This document shows, one piece after another, positions 1 through 9,695 of a DNA stretch of 64,000 nucleotides; the first letter of the stretch is position 1, and each line of letters starts with the position of its first letter. Under the pieces are notes generated by a model. That model was given only the letters and a program-made list of their open reading frames with translations. It made no database searches and was not told the origin of the DNA. Source of the stretch: Tritrichomonas musculus (taxonomy: Eukaryota > Parabasalia > Tritrichomonadida > Tritrichomonadidae); the NCBI GenBank assembly GCA_039105265.1, contig JAPFFF010000001.1:7998001-8062000 (forward strand), written 5' to 3'. The position numbers and the translations under genes are program-made.

Positions 1-1
1 A

Positions 2-97
2 GAAGAAGACCTTCTTGATTTCAAACTATTTGATGATCAATTGGATTTGACCCCAATAGATATTATGACTGACCAATGCTTTGATTACTTTTTTTAA
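2..97 (+). CDS. C-terminal end of a protein cut by the window edge
   Basis: An open frame enters from the left edge and gives 31 residues before TAA. The tail is acidic and hydrophobic (EEDLLDFKLFDD, ending CFDYFF) and has no recognisable motif. The gene body is outside the window, so nothing can be said of function. It is called coding because the frame is open to the edge, the residue mix resembles other acidic tails in this window, and AT-rich non-coding sequence begins directly after the stop. Confidence 0.45.
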   Translation, partial: EEDLLDFKLFDDQLDLTPIDIMTDQCFDYFF

Positions 98-391
98 TTT
101 ATCATTATCAAAATTTTTATATTATATATCATGAATTTGTTTTAATAAATATAATAATATTATCACATGCTTATATTTTTTTGAATATCGTGATTAAATA
201 ATCAGTCATTGATCGCAATAGAGAGATCACTCTTTTTTATTTGAAGGTATAGTTTAAACCAAGGGGCAGCACTCAGCAATTCTCTATAGGATTTTTCTAA
301 AATTATAATATTTATTTTATTAATGGACAGATAATTGGTTTTTATTATTTTTAATGTATTTCATAAGGCCAATTTTGAAAAATTACATATG
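98..391. other. Intergenic, no gene seen
   Basis: AT-rich sequence between the partial gene and the first inverted-repeat element. No open frame with coding character and no RNA gene was seen. Positions 384-391 (TACATATG) are the left target duplication of the element that follows. Confidence 0.6.
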
Positions 392-778
392 TTGCCCTTC
401 GGAGGTTTTAAAAATTACGTTCTGTTCAAACTTTTTCAATAAAATAGACCAAGAAAAAAAATCAATTACGTTATACGATTATGTCTACGTGAAAATAATT
501 GGAATACGACTTTTTTAGAAAAAGTTAATAAAAAGTTGAATTTAAAAAATAAATATATTTATCTCTAAATATTAATATTTTATCCTTTCAAATTTGAGAG
601 CTCTAGCTTAAAGGTTAAATTAATTTGAGGCCAAAGTATTGAGTTCGAAACTATACCTCTTTGCTTTTTTTTTTATTTTTATATAAATTATGTAATTACG
701 TTTCATTTCGGCAATTTTTACATTTTAATACGTCTTGTCATTGAATTTTATAAAATTCCAATTACGTCCGAAGGGTAA
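392..778 (+). mobile_element. MITE, copy 1, with 8-bp target site duplication
   Basis: The element is 387 bp, starts TTGCCCTTCGGA and ends TCCGAAGGGTAA, which are inverted copies of each other with one mismatch. It is flanked on both sides by TACATATG (384-391 and 779-786), an exact 8-bp direct repeat. It has no open reading frame. A second copy, about 95% identical by eye, lies at 10267-10651. Eight-base duplications and short inverted ends are typical of hAT-type elements, so this is most likely a non-autonomous hAT-like MITE. The superfamily is inference; the ends and duplication are read directly. Confidence 0.85.
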
Positions 779-1197
779 TACATATGATCATATGTGTACA
801 AGGTGATCATTTCCCATGATTTTATAGAATTATTATTGTTTTTAAATATAATATATATACTAACAAATATATATAATATAATAATAAAAAAGTATTCCTT
901 TTATTTTAGGATAAACGTAAATTTATGTTTAATTCTATTTGAATTCAATATAATCGTAGAATTTTATAATGACGATTATTAATGATTATTTATTCACCAT
1001 ATAATATCGGTTATTTAATAAGGTGAATATTGAATCCTGTATTAATCGTTATAACGGATTTTATTTTACTCAAGGTTAATTATTGACTATAATATTATCG
1101 AAATAACGACTTTTATTTTACTCGAGGCGAATTATTTCCCTAATATTTATCTGAAATATTATATTTTTGAACTTTATTTATCTTCATATGGCGTACT
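779..1197. other. Intergenic, no gene seen
   Basis: AT-rich sequence with small inverted motifs (ATTCACC near 990 and GGTGAAT near 1022) and two similar TTTTATTTTACTC stretches around 1060-1125. A 62-codon open frame here is low-complexity Ile/Tyr/Asn sequence and was judged to be chance. Confidence 0.5.
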
Positions 1198-1521
1198 GCA
1201 AAAGCATTCAAAAAGTGAAGATTTTTTTGAGGCAAAAACGATCAAAAAACTCGTTTTTAAATTGAGAGCAGCTCACAAAAACATAACTTTTTGAGAACGT
1301 CAACTTTTTGTAATCAAAAACACGGTTATAGCTTTAAATAGTTGGCCTTTTGGCTTGTTTAAGTGGAACCATTTTTCTTCTTGGTCTCATGAATTAGAAT
1401 TCGGAGCTCTTCTGCAGGGAGCAACGTCTAATCTAACTCATGAGGTGCCTAGAGTGTGTAGCGCACTGCAGAGGGCCGCACGATCTAGGTTTCAAGATTA
1501 TTTTAAAAAAATCAAATAGCT
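1198..1521 (+). repeat. 324-bp dispersed repeat, copy A; possible ncRNA or SINE
   Basis: A near-identical copy is at 6663-6986, with about one substitution over the first 300 bp and more differences in the last 20. Flanks are unrelated, so the ends are sharp. The first half is AT-rich and begins with the recurrent motif ATTCAAAAAGTG (1207-1218). The second half (about 1390-1500) is GC-rich and can fold: CTTCTGCAG pairs with CTGCAGAGG, and CTCATGAG is a palindrome. TAGTTGGCC near 1340 and GGTTTCAAGA near 1488 loosely resemble Pol III A and B boxes. No open frame is conserved. A transcribed structured RNA gene or a SINE are both possible. Confidence 0.6.
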
Positions 1522-1636
1522 ACTAAAATTTTACATAAATGAGATTAGATCAATAAAAGCATAGATTCATAAATTTTGAAAAGAGCTCATGACATCAACA
1601 TTTGATTGAAATCTATCCTTTCGGGTTACAATTTTC

Positions 1637-1707
1637 ACCGAGTCTTACCGCCATCCGCGAGGTCTCGACTGCGCTCGACGCCCGCTAGGCGGAATGTAGA
1701 CTTCGGT
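1637..1707. other. GC-rich imperfect hairpin, candidate structured RNA
   Basis: A 71-bp patch of roughly 60% G+C within very AT-rich DNA. The outer arms pair: ACCGAGTCT near the left end with AGACTTCGGT at the right end, then CCGCC with GGCGG. An inner CGAG/CTCG pair is also possible. It does not match a tRNA, 5S rRNA or SRP RNA layout that I can recognise. It could be the core of an unrecognised ncRNA or a remnant of a mobile element. Confidence 0.4.
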
Positions 1708-1794
1708 TAAAAATATGTAAAAATGAAAGGAAAGATATGCATTCAAAATATTGAGGTCATTTTGCTTCCTACCAAAAAGTGGACGGTGAATTTG

Positions 1795-1966
1795 AATAAT
1801 ACAAAAAATCGGCCTGCATGGTCAATGTGATTTTGAGAACTTAGTTTATACTTCGCATGCAATTGACGAAGGGGTGATATGTGAATTTCAAATTCTTCAT
1901 TATATTTTGGAAGCACTCAACACAGAATTACCATATTATCCATTTGATATAATAAGAATGAATTGA
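1795..1966 (+). pseudogene. Possible coding remnant, unknown family
   Basis: A stretch of about 55 codons has protein-like composition (CDFENLVYTSHAIDEG, then LEALNTELPYYPFD), unlike the Asn/Ile/Tyr-rich frames of chance in this AT-rich DNA. It has no start codon and is followed by a stop. It lies upstream of, and in the same direction as, another decayed stretch at 2388-3261 and may belong to the same dead gene. The family is not recognised. Confidence 0.25.
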
Positions 1967-2387
1967 AGCAAAGCCATAAATCATGTCGAAAGTATATCTA
2001 TGGGATTCGATAAAAAATGACAAATTTGTATAAATGTCGGGAACTTTGGTTGCAATGGTAATACAGCACAAAAAAAGAAAAAAGAAAAAAAAAGCATTTA
2101 ATTTCAAATAGAAAAATTATTACGATTTCAAAAAAATAAATGATACTAAAAAAGTTATTTTCGTACGATATCTTTGTCATAGATGTAATTATACTTGCGA
2201 ATTCCAGCAGGTAAAAATAAAAATCTGATGTCAATTGTAGGAGATTTACACAAGTTGAGAAAAAATTCTTGATAACCAGAATTCTCTTCAATTAATTCAT
2301 CTCATTGCCCTACTCGTTGGATTTAATATTATGATATTGTTTGCAATATTATTAACGATGCCAAAGAAATAATTCAGAAGTTTTATT

Positions 2388-3261
2388 ATGTTTATTTTTT
2401 TTAAAGAATCTTGTTTCAATATTCGAAACACCAAAAAAAAAAATTTTTTCAGCTTTCTAAATTTAGAAAAAGATATAAATGCCTTATTCGAGTTATTTCA
2501 AGAGCAAAATAATCTTCATGCATCATGTTTCAAAAAATGCGGAGTTGTGGGTACACCATGCGATTTCCCCGATGGCGATGATATAATTATTGATCCAGTT
2601 GAACCTTTTATCTACAATATTCAATGTACAAGAAATACTATATGCAAACATTTAGAATTGAGAGAAAAAAAAAAAGATGAAATTGATAGATATATCAGGC
2701 TTTTCAATCAATATATTGGTGATACAAATCCTTTTAAAGATTTTAATAAATCAGATGATGAGTGTTCGTGGTTTCAAATTAGATTTGCATCCAAAAGATA
2801 ATAAAGATATCGCAAATATTGTTTTACCATTACTATCATCTTATCCTGAACAGAGCATAAATACAAAGGCCCAGCAGTCATGATTATGGACATTTTTGAT
2901 CCTCATTTGAACAAAATAAACTTACAAAATGAGAATCGTATAATCAACCCTTAAGTTGCAAACAAACCTGAACAATGTCAACCTTTGGATAATGGGATGT
3001 TTTCAATCACTAAACAGTTTGATTCTAATTATCATGTAAATCCATCCTTTTCTAGGCAAACAAATCATCCACTAAATAACACAAGCTTGCTCAGCAGAAA
3101 ACTGTGCAAGTTCTTTTCGAGCTCTCGGAATCAGAACAAAATTTGAAAAAAACAATGGAGTTGAGTGTGAAGTAGCTTATCTAGATATCAAAAATGTATC
3201 AAGGTTAGAGGGTATCAGATTTCACACATTCAGCAATTTTTTGAAAACAATATGCAATTGA
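2388..3261 (+). pseudogene. Decayed coding region, unknown family
   Basis: Several overlapping or adjacent open stretches on the + strand have balanced, protein-like composition, for example CFKKCGVVGTPCDFPDGDD in the first part and ECEVAYLDIKNVSRLEGIRF in the last. Together they look like one gene that no longer has a continuous frame; at least three breaks are needed to explain it. No domain is recognised: Cys-containing motifs are present but do not match a zinc finger I can name. The nearby insertion elements make decay after transposition plausible. Confidence 0.45.
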
Positions 3262-3417
3262 CACCGAATCAGCAATTCATTTGGCAAAATCAAAATATAC
3301 AAGAGGATAATAAATTACAATACATTAAACTATTGGATTTTTAATAAATCTATTGCATTTTTTTTATATTCGTATTATAATAATTTGCATTTAATAATAA
3401 TCTTTTTTTATTTTTTC

Positions 3418-3895
3418 AAATAGGCTTGTTATTCTCTCATTCTCGATATCGATAATTGAATGACTTTTTAATATCGATACATAAATATACCTAGATTCTC
3501 GAAATGGATTTCAGAGATCTATTATTTTTTATCTCAGCTTTTGATATCATAATTTTCAATTAAACTTTTTGATAAATATCTAATCGTAATTTAATCTCAA
3601 ATATTCCAGAAAAAAGAATGTATTTCTTGATTTTAATCTTAAAATAAACATCAATACATTATATTATTTATTTTTAAATATTTTAAAATTATAAATACCA
3701 ATTATAAATAAAAAGATAAATCTGTTTGAGATCTCGTCAATTAATATCAATTTTACAATTATTTTCATATCACATTTCAATTCTGATTTCATGATAATCA
3801 ATAATCTCGATATCAGATTTTTAAACTGATAATCGAGTATCATATGCAAAAAAGTGACGTTTTTAATATCAATTCTCAAAATAACAAGCCTATTT
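3418..3895. mobile_element. Inverted-repeat element (TIR AAATAGGCTTGTTAT)
   Basis: AAATAGGCTTGTTAT at the left and its exact reverse complement at the right bound about 478 bp of AT-rich sequence without a coding frame. Just outside, similar sequences AATTTGCATTTAA (about 3382) and AATTTGCATTAAA (about 3898) flank it, but they are not immediately adjacent to the ends, so a target duplication is not proven. Related ends occur at 47368-47382 and 47904-47917, which suggests a small family. Confidence 0.6.
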
Positions 3896-5520
3896 ACAAT
3901 TTGCATTAAAAAACACCGCAAGTCTCATATAAAGAGGTATATAAATCCACTACAAACGCAAAAGTTTTTTTATTTTTATTTATTTATTTATTTTTGAAAC
4001 CTCATTTTCTTTTTAGTAAAAGTAAATTAATAAAGTTAATAGAGTACGCCTAAATAGTGAATTGTTATTTGAAAAAAGTAACAATAATGAAAAAGAAAAT
4101 AAGTTTTTTATATTCATACTTGTTAAATAAAGAAAAATAAAACTGTATGAAAAAAACTCTTCCTTTTGGCTCAACGTGAGTTTTTGGAAATATTTAAATA
4201 ATTCGATAGGTACCCTTTATCAGCCTTAATTCGCATTTTTTTTCTTAAGGTCAATTGAATTTTTTGATAAAATCCTTCATATTTTAATAAATACTTGGAA
4301 TAAAAGGCTACAAATTTTTTTATTAAATTAATCAAAAGATATTAATTTAGAAACTAGAAAATTCATAAGTTTGGTAGAGTTTATAATAAAAATATAATTT
4401 TTTACGAAATGTTTAAGGATGGGGGGGGGGTATTTTTCTTAAATAAAGAAGAATTATTTTAAATTTTCTGAGGATAACAATTATTTAACTATAATAAATA
4501 ATATACTATCTTAAATCAAGCGTTCATTAGATTTTCATTGAGTTATTGATGATTTTATATAAAAGGCGAAATATTTGGCCATATTTTAGTTTATTTTTTT
4601 TTAAAAAAGCATTGTTGTTTAATGATACACTCGTCAAAAGCAACTAAAAATTGCTTCAAGTAATTTTATACATATATTATTACGACATATCTTACAGTAA
4701 GTCTGAAAATTATGAAATTTAATTGGAATCATATATTATAGCGAATGTTTTTTTTTTAACATGAAAATTATATTTAAAATATGCTAAATTAACGTCAGTA
4801 AACTCTTTTTTATGATATTATATTCTTTTTATTCATTTTATTATCTTTTTTAGAAGGAGGACTCTATTCAAAATTTCAATACTAAAAAAATTTGAGTATT
4901 CAAAAAGCCAAAAAATTGAATACCTTAAAAAAAGCAAAGCCGAGAATGGTGTGAACAATTTTGTTTGCTATTAATAGAAAAATATTTATTAATTTCAAAA
5001 TTCCAACAGAGTAATAGAAAGCTTTTTTTGAAAACAAATCCTTTTAATATAATTCGATATTAATTATTGTATCAATAAATGTTTTATCAATAAATGCTCT
5101 CTATTACTTTCTTTATTAACAAGTTATATAAATATTTTTGTAAAGAAAATTTGATTTTATTATTTCACTATTTCTCGGATTTGAATTTTAGATTGAAATA
5201 TATGAATAAAAGAAAACTGAATTTCAAATTGATTGGAGAATATTTCACAAATTAATTAATTGATTCACATAATTAAACTCATATATTATATAAAAAATTA
5301 ATATCATAAATAAAACTTAACTTAAAAGTATATTTTTATTCGTTTTAATTTTGTTGGATTTTGGAATACTGTCCCCTTAAAAAAAAAAAAAATACAAAAT
5401 AATTGAATATATGAAATATACTCACTCATCGAATATAGGTTGATGTAGTTAAGTGTTTAGAAAATTACTTCTATATTTTGCAAAAATATAATAATTTCAC
5501 TTTTTTCGTTTTTAAAAAAT
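3896..5520. other. Intergenic, no gene seen
   Basis: About 1.6 kb of AT-rich DNA with no coding-like frame on either strand. It contains an uninterrupted run of ten G at 4421-4430, very unusual in this composition, and one copy of the motif ATTCAAAAAG at 4898-4907. Confidence 0.5.
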
Positions 5521-6183
5521 TTAAATTGTAACTTTTTTGTTCTGATCTCTATAACGTAAAGCTTTATCTACGACAATTTTATAATCTTTATAATGAAAAT
5601 ATTTGTTTTGAGGCATTTTCACAACTTTATTTGTTTTCTCATGATAATTATCATTATTTTGATCTTCAAAAAGTTCTTCTTCGTTGTTTTCTTCTGAAAC
5701 TGGATTGAAGGTAATTTGATCATCGTCATCAGACAAAATAGAATATTGACCATCGTTTTGAATTTCATTTATATCATCATTTGGTGGTAAGATTTTTGAA
5801 AAGTGAAATGAAGCTTTTGAGTGTAAATCGAGAATTAATTTTACATTTTTTAATTGCTTTTCTGAAGTAAAAGACGAACGTAGTTTGATATCAACAAGAA
5901 AAGCAATTAACTTTAAATGAGCAAAATAACCTTTGCAATCTTCTGTCTCCATTTCCTTAAAAACAATACCAAAAAAGTTCCATTCGCCTACAAGCTTTAG
6001 AGAATTAAAATAATATAATTTTTCGATAAAATTTTGAATAGTTTGACTAGAATATTTTGTTTCAATTCTTTCAGCAATTGAATCCATATCACAATCTAAA
6101 GTAATCAATTGAATAGAATCTTCTTCATCAGATGATTGAAAATTGGTATTTTCTACATCATCGTCTTCTGAGGTCTGACTCAT
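5521..6183 (-). CDS. Hypothetical acidic protein, 220 aa
   Basis: Complete frame with ATG at 6183. The protein has a very acidic N terminus (residues 5-23, Asp/Glu/Ser-rich), a central part from about 30 to 130 that looks like a mostly helical globular region (Leu/Phe/Ile at helix spacing), a second acidic stretch at about 150-185, and a basic C terminus rich in Lys and Tyr. No signal peptide, membrane segment or known motif was seen. The alternation of acidic and basic segments would suit a nuclear or chromatin-associated protein, but that is only a guess. It is the only intact host gene between 100 and 12400. Confidence 0.7.
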   Translation of the reverse strand: MSQTSEDDDVENTNFQSSDEEDSIQLITLDCDMDSIAERIETKYSSQTIQNFIEKLYYFNSLKLVGEWNFFGIVFKEMETEDCKGYFAHLKLIAFLVDIKLRSSFTSEKQLKNVKLILDLHSKASFHFSKILPPNDDINEIQNDGQYSILSDDDDQITFNPVSEENNEEELFEDQNNDNYHEKTNKVVKMPQNKYFHYKDYKIVVDKALRYRDQNKKVTI

Positions 6184-6391
6184 GAAAATTTGAAAAAAAT
6201 AACTGTAATTATCTTCATAAATTTATTATTGTTATAACAGAAAAAACAAAACAATATATTCATTTTGCATTTTATTATAAATCAAATATAATTAAACCAT
6301 AAATACCAAAATCATAGAGGTATTCACTTTGAGGTTTTTGACCAGGTATGCTTTTCGAGGACGGGTAAGAGTAGTCTCCCCTAAAATAATT

Positions 6392-6476
6392 TCGGGATCG
6401 AGGAGACTCCCGTACTCGGTTTACCCGAGTAAACCCGAGTAAAATAACCGTTTTACTCGGCCATCCTCGATCCCGA
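6392..6476. repeat. Inverted repeat in a CGAG-rich island
   Basis: TCGGGATCGAGGA (6392-6404) is repeated as its exact reverse complement TCCTCGATCCCGA (6464-6476). The ~60-bp loop holds several further ACTCGG/CCGAGT copies in both orientations. The island continues on both sides (6355-6540) with CTCGAGG and ACCCGAGG. G+C is far above the surroundings. Function unknown; a repeat-element end or a protein-binding cluster are both possible. Confidence 0.55.
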
Positions 6477-6662
6477 TTTACTCGAAGTATTCAATTTCCG
6501 AGGAAATCTCGAGGATACCCGAGGTTTCAAGTTCGAAAAAAAATTCTCATTTTTTTTTATTTTTCTAACACTTTTGAATACTTTATTTTAGTATTAAAGT
6601 TGTCATTGATTATAAAGCTATATCTAACATTTATTTAAAAAAATCATATAATAAGGCGAAAG

Positions 6663-6986
6663 GCAAAAGCATTCAAAAAGTGAAGATTTTTTTGAGGCAA
6701 AAACGATCAAAAAACTCGTTTTTAAATTGAGAGCAGCTCACAAAAACATAACTTTTTGAGAACGTCAACTTTTTGTAATCAAAAACACGGTTATAGCTTT
6801 AAATAGTTGGCCTTTTGGCTTGTTTAAGTGGAACCATTTTTCTTCTTGGTCTCATGAATTAGAATTCGGAGCTCTTCTGCAGGGAGCAACGTCTAATCTA
6901 ATTCATGAGGTGCCTAGAGTGTGTAGCGCACTGCAGAGGGCCGCACGATCTAGGTTTCAAGATTATTTAACAAAATTCAAATAGCT
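6663..6986 (+). repeat. 324-bp dispersed repeat, copy B
   Basis: Near-identical to 1198-1521, in the same orientation, with the same sharp start (GCAAAAGCATTC) and an end at CAAATAGCTT. The internal motif ATTCAAAAAGTG lies at 6672-6683 and the GC-rich foldable part at about 6870-6965. The two copies differ far less than the neighbouring AT-rich DNA would allow for old duplicates, so the copies are either recent or kept by selection or gene conversion. Confidence 0.6.
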
Positions 6987-7006
6987 TAGAAATTACAGTA
7001 GTATAC

Positions 7007-7060
7007 GGTAGGCTTTGGCATGCCCCAGCCTACCACTACTCCAAGGGCTCCCGCCCCTGG
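7007..7060. other. Two consecutive GC-rich hairpins
   Basis: Hairpin 1: GGTAGGCT at 7007-7014 pairs with AGCCTACC at 7027-7034 around a 12-nt loop. Hairpin 2: CCAAGGGC at 7041-7048 pairs, with one mismatch, with GCCCCTGG at 7053-7060. They lie 20 bp after repeat copy B and directly before the tandem ATTCAAAAAG cluster. G+C is about 65%. Confidence 0.5.
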
Positions 7061-7065
7061 ACCCC

Positions 7066-7140
7066 ATTCAAAAAGCCAAGCATTCAAAAAGTTCTATTCA
7101 GAAAAAGTTTCCTATTCAAAAAGTTCTCTTCACAAAAAGT
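7066..7140 (+). repeat. Tandem cluster of ATTCAAAAAG-type motifs
   Basis: ATTCAAAAAG or a close variant occurs five times in 75 bp, spaced 14-17 bp apart. The same motif is found singly upstream of several genes in this window (for example 12414-12423, and inverted at 59738-59748), so it may be a transcription-factor site. The cluster is followed at 7141 by an AT-rich stretch, not by a host gene. Confidence 0.5.
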
Positions 7141-7273
7141 ATTATATAAAATGGCGTGATTTTTTAACGTCCCGTGTAAAAAATCCCTCCATTTGTCATT
7201 AATGACTACAATAAAATATTTTCCACGATTGAAATGTACCCGACGCTTAATCCAGCTGAAGAACAATGATTTT

Positions 7274-9695
7274 TTAATATTTTTGATTGGCCAACTGATG
7301 GCTAACTTGCTGAGTGGTGAATATTTCATATTTGCTAACTAATTCCTGTGTTGTAACAAAACCATTTGTCCACACAGCAGCTACATTTGAGCCAGCATAC
7401 TTAAATCTAATATGATTTAAGTTTTCCATTGATAATTCAAATACAGAATGCCTTATTTGATAGCCATCATTTAGTCCAAATCTAGTCAGCTCATCTTTGG
7501 TATAGTAGTTGATGAGCTCATTGCTTGTAGATAATGAAATGTCCTCATCAAATGTTGCAGAAGATATTTCACAACCAATATAATAACCATAATAATCATC
7601 ATAAATGTAAATCGCACCAGTCATGACATCCCAATCAATGTATAATCCTTCACTGATTTCATCTTGCTTGAGGAATAAAACACAATTCCAATATTGAGTC
7701 TCTGAAATCTCATCTATGGTCTCAAATATTATATCAAATGAATGTTCAACACTATCTGGATCAGTATATTTTCCAATTAAATGAGTTCCCTTGTGATATG
7801 GTATATGAGATGTTGTAAATCTCCTTTGTTCATCACCATCATCCAATAGCACTTCTTTATTCATTATTGAGAGTTCTTGATGATTATGATATGAGATGTC
7901 ATTAAGTTTTCTATATTCTGATAAATCATCTTTGGTGACATATGAGCCATTTTCTAATGCTGCTAATCTTGATTCCATTGCTTCTATAGTAGCCTTTAAA
8001 TTTGTGTTCTCTCTCTCTCTAAATTTTCAATTTTTGTCTTCAGTTCATCATTTTCACTCTTTAATGCTATTTGGTCTTCTTCACCAAATTCAGCTAGAGT
8101 AACTCGTACTGGATATGTTCCAGCGTAATTATAAAGTACACCTGTTGCTTCTTCCCAATAAAACGAGCCACAACTTGTTCCCATAACATGAACAATTGTA
8201 TCGCGTATATTTTCTGTTCTTTCTGTCTTGAATATAATATCAAATTCATAACCTACTGTTGAGCCAGTCACACCAACTAAGTGAGCTCCTTCTTGGAATG
8301 GAATGAATGAAGTATAGTATTCACCAGTAAGATATTCTGGTTCGTAAGGGCCGTTTGTTATTGGTAGAATAATTTTATTCCCAAATTTCAAATCATTTTT
8401 GCTTCGATATTTTTCATCACAATCTGTTTTATTATAATAAGTTGAATCCAATAGTTTTGATAATAAATCAACTTTTTTATCAATTAGATTACTTTCAAAT
8501 ATTGTTTGATATGTATTAGCGACACAAGCTAATGATGGTACAGCAGCTTTTGCATCACATTCAGTTTCATCAGATTGAACAACAAGTGGAATTTCTCTTT
8601 TCAAAGCATAATTTGACAAATCAACAGGTTCAGGAATTTCACTTTTCAATGCTATTTTATCATTATTTTCTACATAAGCAGATTCAATAATAAGATCAAA
8701 TAATATTGGATCATTTGCTGAAGTTAATATCAATTCTGTTGTTGATTCACTCCAAATTAACATCATATTTGTTTCAGTATTTAGAATCATAAAATGATTA
8801 TCTTCAACATTATCATCCGATGTAAAATTAATATCAAATTCATATTCAACATTATCAATAATATATTTTCCAATTAATTTAGCATTTTCATGATATTCTA
8901 TTTTTGCTATATTTGCTCTATCATTAGTATTTGGATATTTATCGTTATATTCTATTTGATATTTATTAGCGAATATTATTTTTAATTCTCGTTTATCATA
9001 ATAGCTTAAATCATTTTTGCTTCTATATTTTTCATCTGCTTCTTCTTTCGTATACAAATTATCCATATTTACCATACTATTTTTTATTTCATCTAAGGCA
9101 GCATTTACTTCATCAACTGTCGGAAAATCATTTAATGTGGATGCCATAGCCACATCATTATTATGTGAATTAGCAGCTAATGCATCAATCTTTTTATGTA
9201 ATGCATCTATATCACAAGTATATGCTAAATTATTTGTTGTAAATGTCATATTTCTCGTACATGAATTTCCCTGAATAATAACACCTGATATTTTAGATGT
9301 ATGAGTACTATGTATGGTAATTCTATTGTCATTCTTCTCATAACTATTTAACCATGATGCCCTAAATTCTTCACTTCTGGCTAGAGGTTTAATAACGACA
9401 CCCCCTAATGTTATATTTTCTGTGACCCCTTTATATTCTGTTATCTCACCTTCCTCAAACTTGAAGTAGCAATTTTTTTGTGCATTTGCTAAATATATTC
9501 TAAATACAATCATGCCATTGCTTATTGTATCTTCAGCAGTTAAAGTAATTGTTGAGCCATCTGTTTCTGCAACTACATCAATAGTGTCTTCTCTTTTCAA
9601 TTCATTTTTGGATACAACATTATTAATTATGTTTGATATTTCGTTATTATTTGAATTTGCAAAATCATTTAATGCATCTACTTTGATGAGCTTAT
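7274..9695 (-). pseudogene. Virus-like tail-fibre-type gene fossil
   Basis: A long minus-strand coding region, now broken (at least one internal break and no intact beginning). It encodes a fibrous protein built from blocks separated by the motif YTKxEADEKYRSKNDLS and variants (YNKTDCDEKYRSKND, YYTKDELTRFG). That motif is common in trimeric tail-fibre and spike proteins of phages and in proteins of large DNA viruses and Polinton-like elements. Between the motifs lie repeated beta-rich blocks with a shared HLVGKYT-like start. No capsid, polymerase or integrase gene was seen nearby, so only this part of the parent element remains. Moderately old; family assignment to a Polinton-like element is inference. 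Confidence 0.55.

Noticed and set aside
644-658. AAACTATACCT in the MITE inverted relative to AGGTATAGTTT at 244-254 as element ends
   Set aside because: The 11-bp match lies inside one MITE copy and outside its border; copy 2 lacks it, so it is coincidence.
1198-1521. tRNA, 5S or SRP RNA identity for the 324-bp repeat
   Set aside because: No cloverleaf, no 5S internal control region and no SRP Alu/S-domain motifs could be matched.
1637-1707. Bacterial contamination as explanation of the GC-rich hairpin
   Set aside because: Flanks on both sides are continuous AT-rich host-like DNA and the patch is only about 70 bp.
1998-2291. 97-codon minus-strand frame
   Set aside because: Phe/Ile/Tyr-rich chance frame in AT-rich DNA; no motif, no upstream signal.
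3664-3921. 85-codon minus-strand frame
   Set aside because: Lies within and across the end of the inverted-repeat element; low-complexity; not a transposase.
7020-7202. 60-codon frame over the GC hairpins (Pro/Ala-rich start)
   Set aside because: Arises from translating the GC hairpins and the ATTCAAAAAG cluster; no coding signal of its own.
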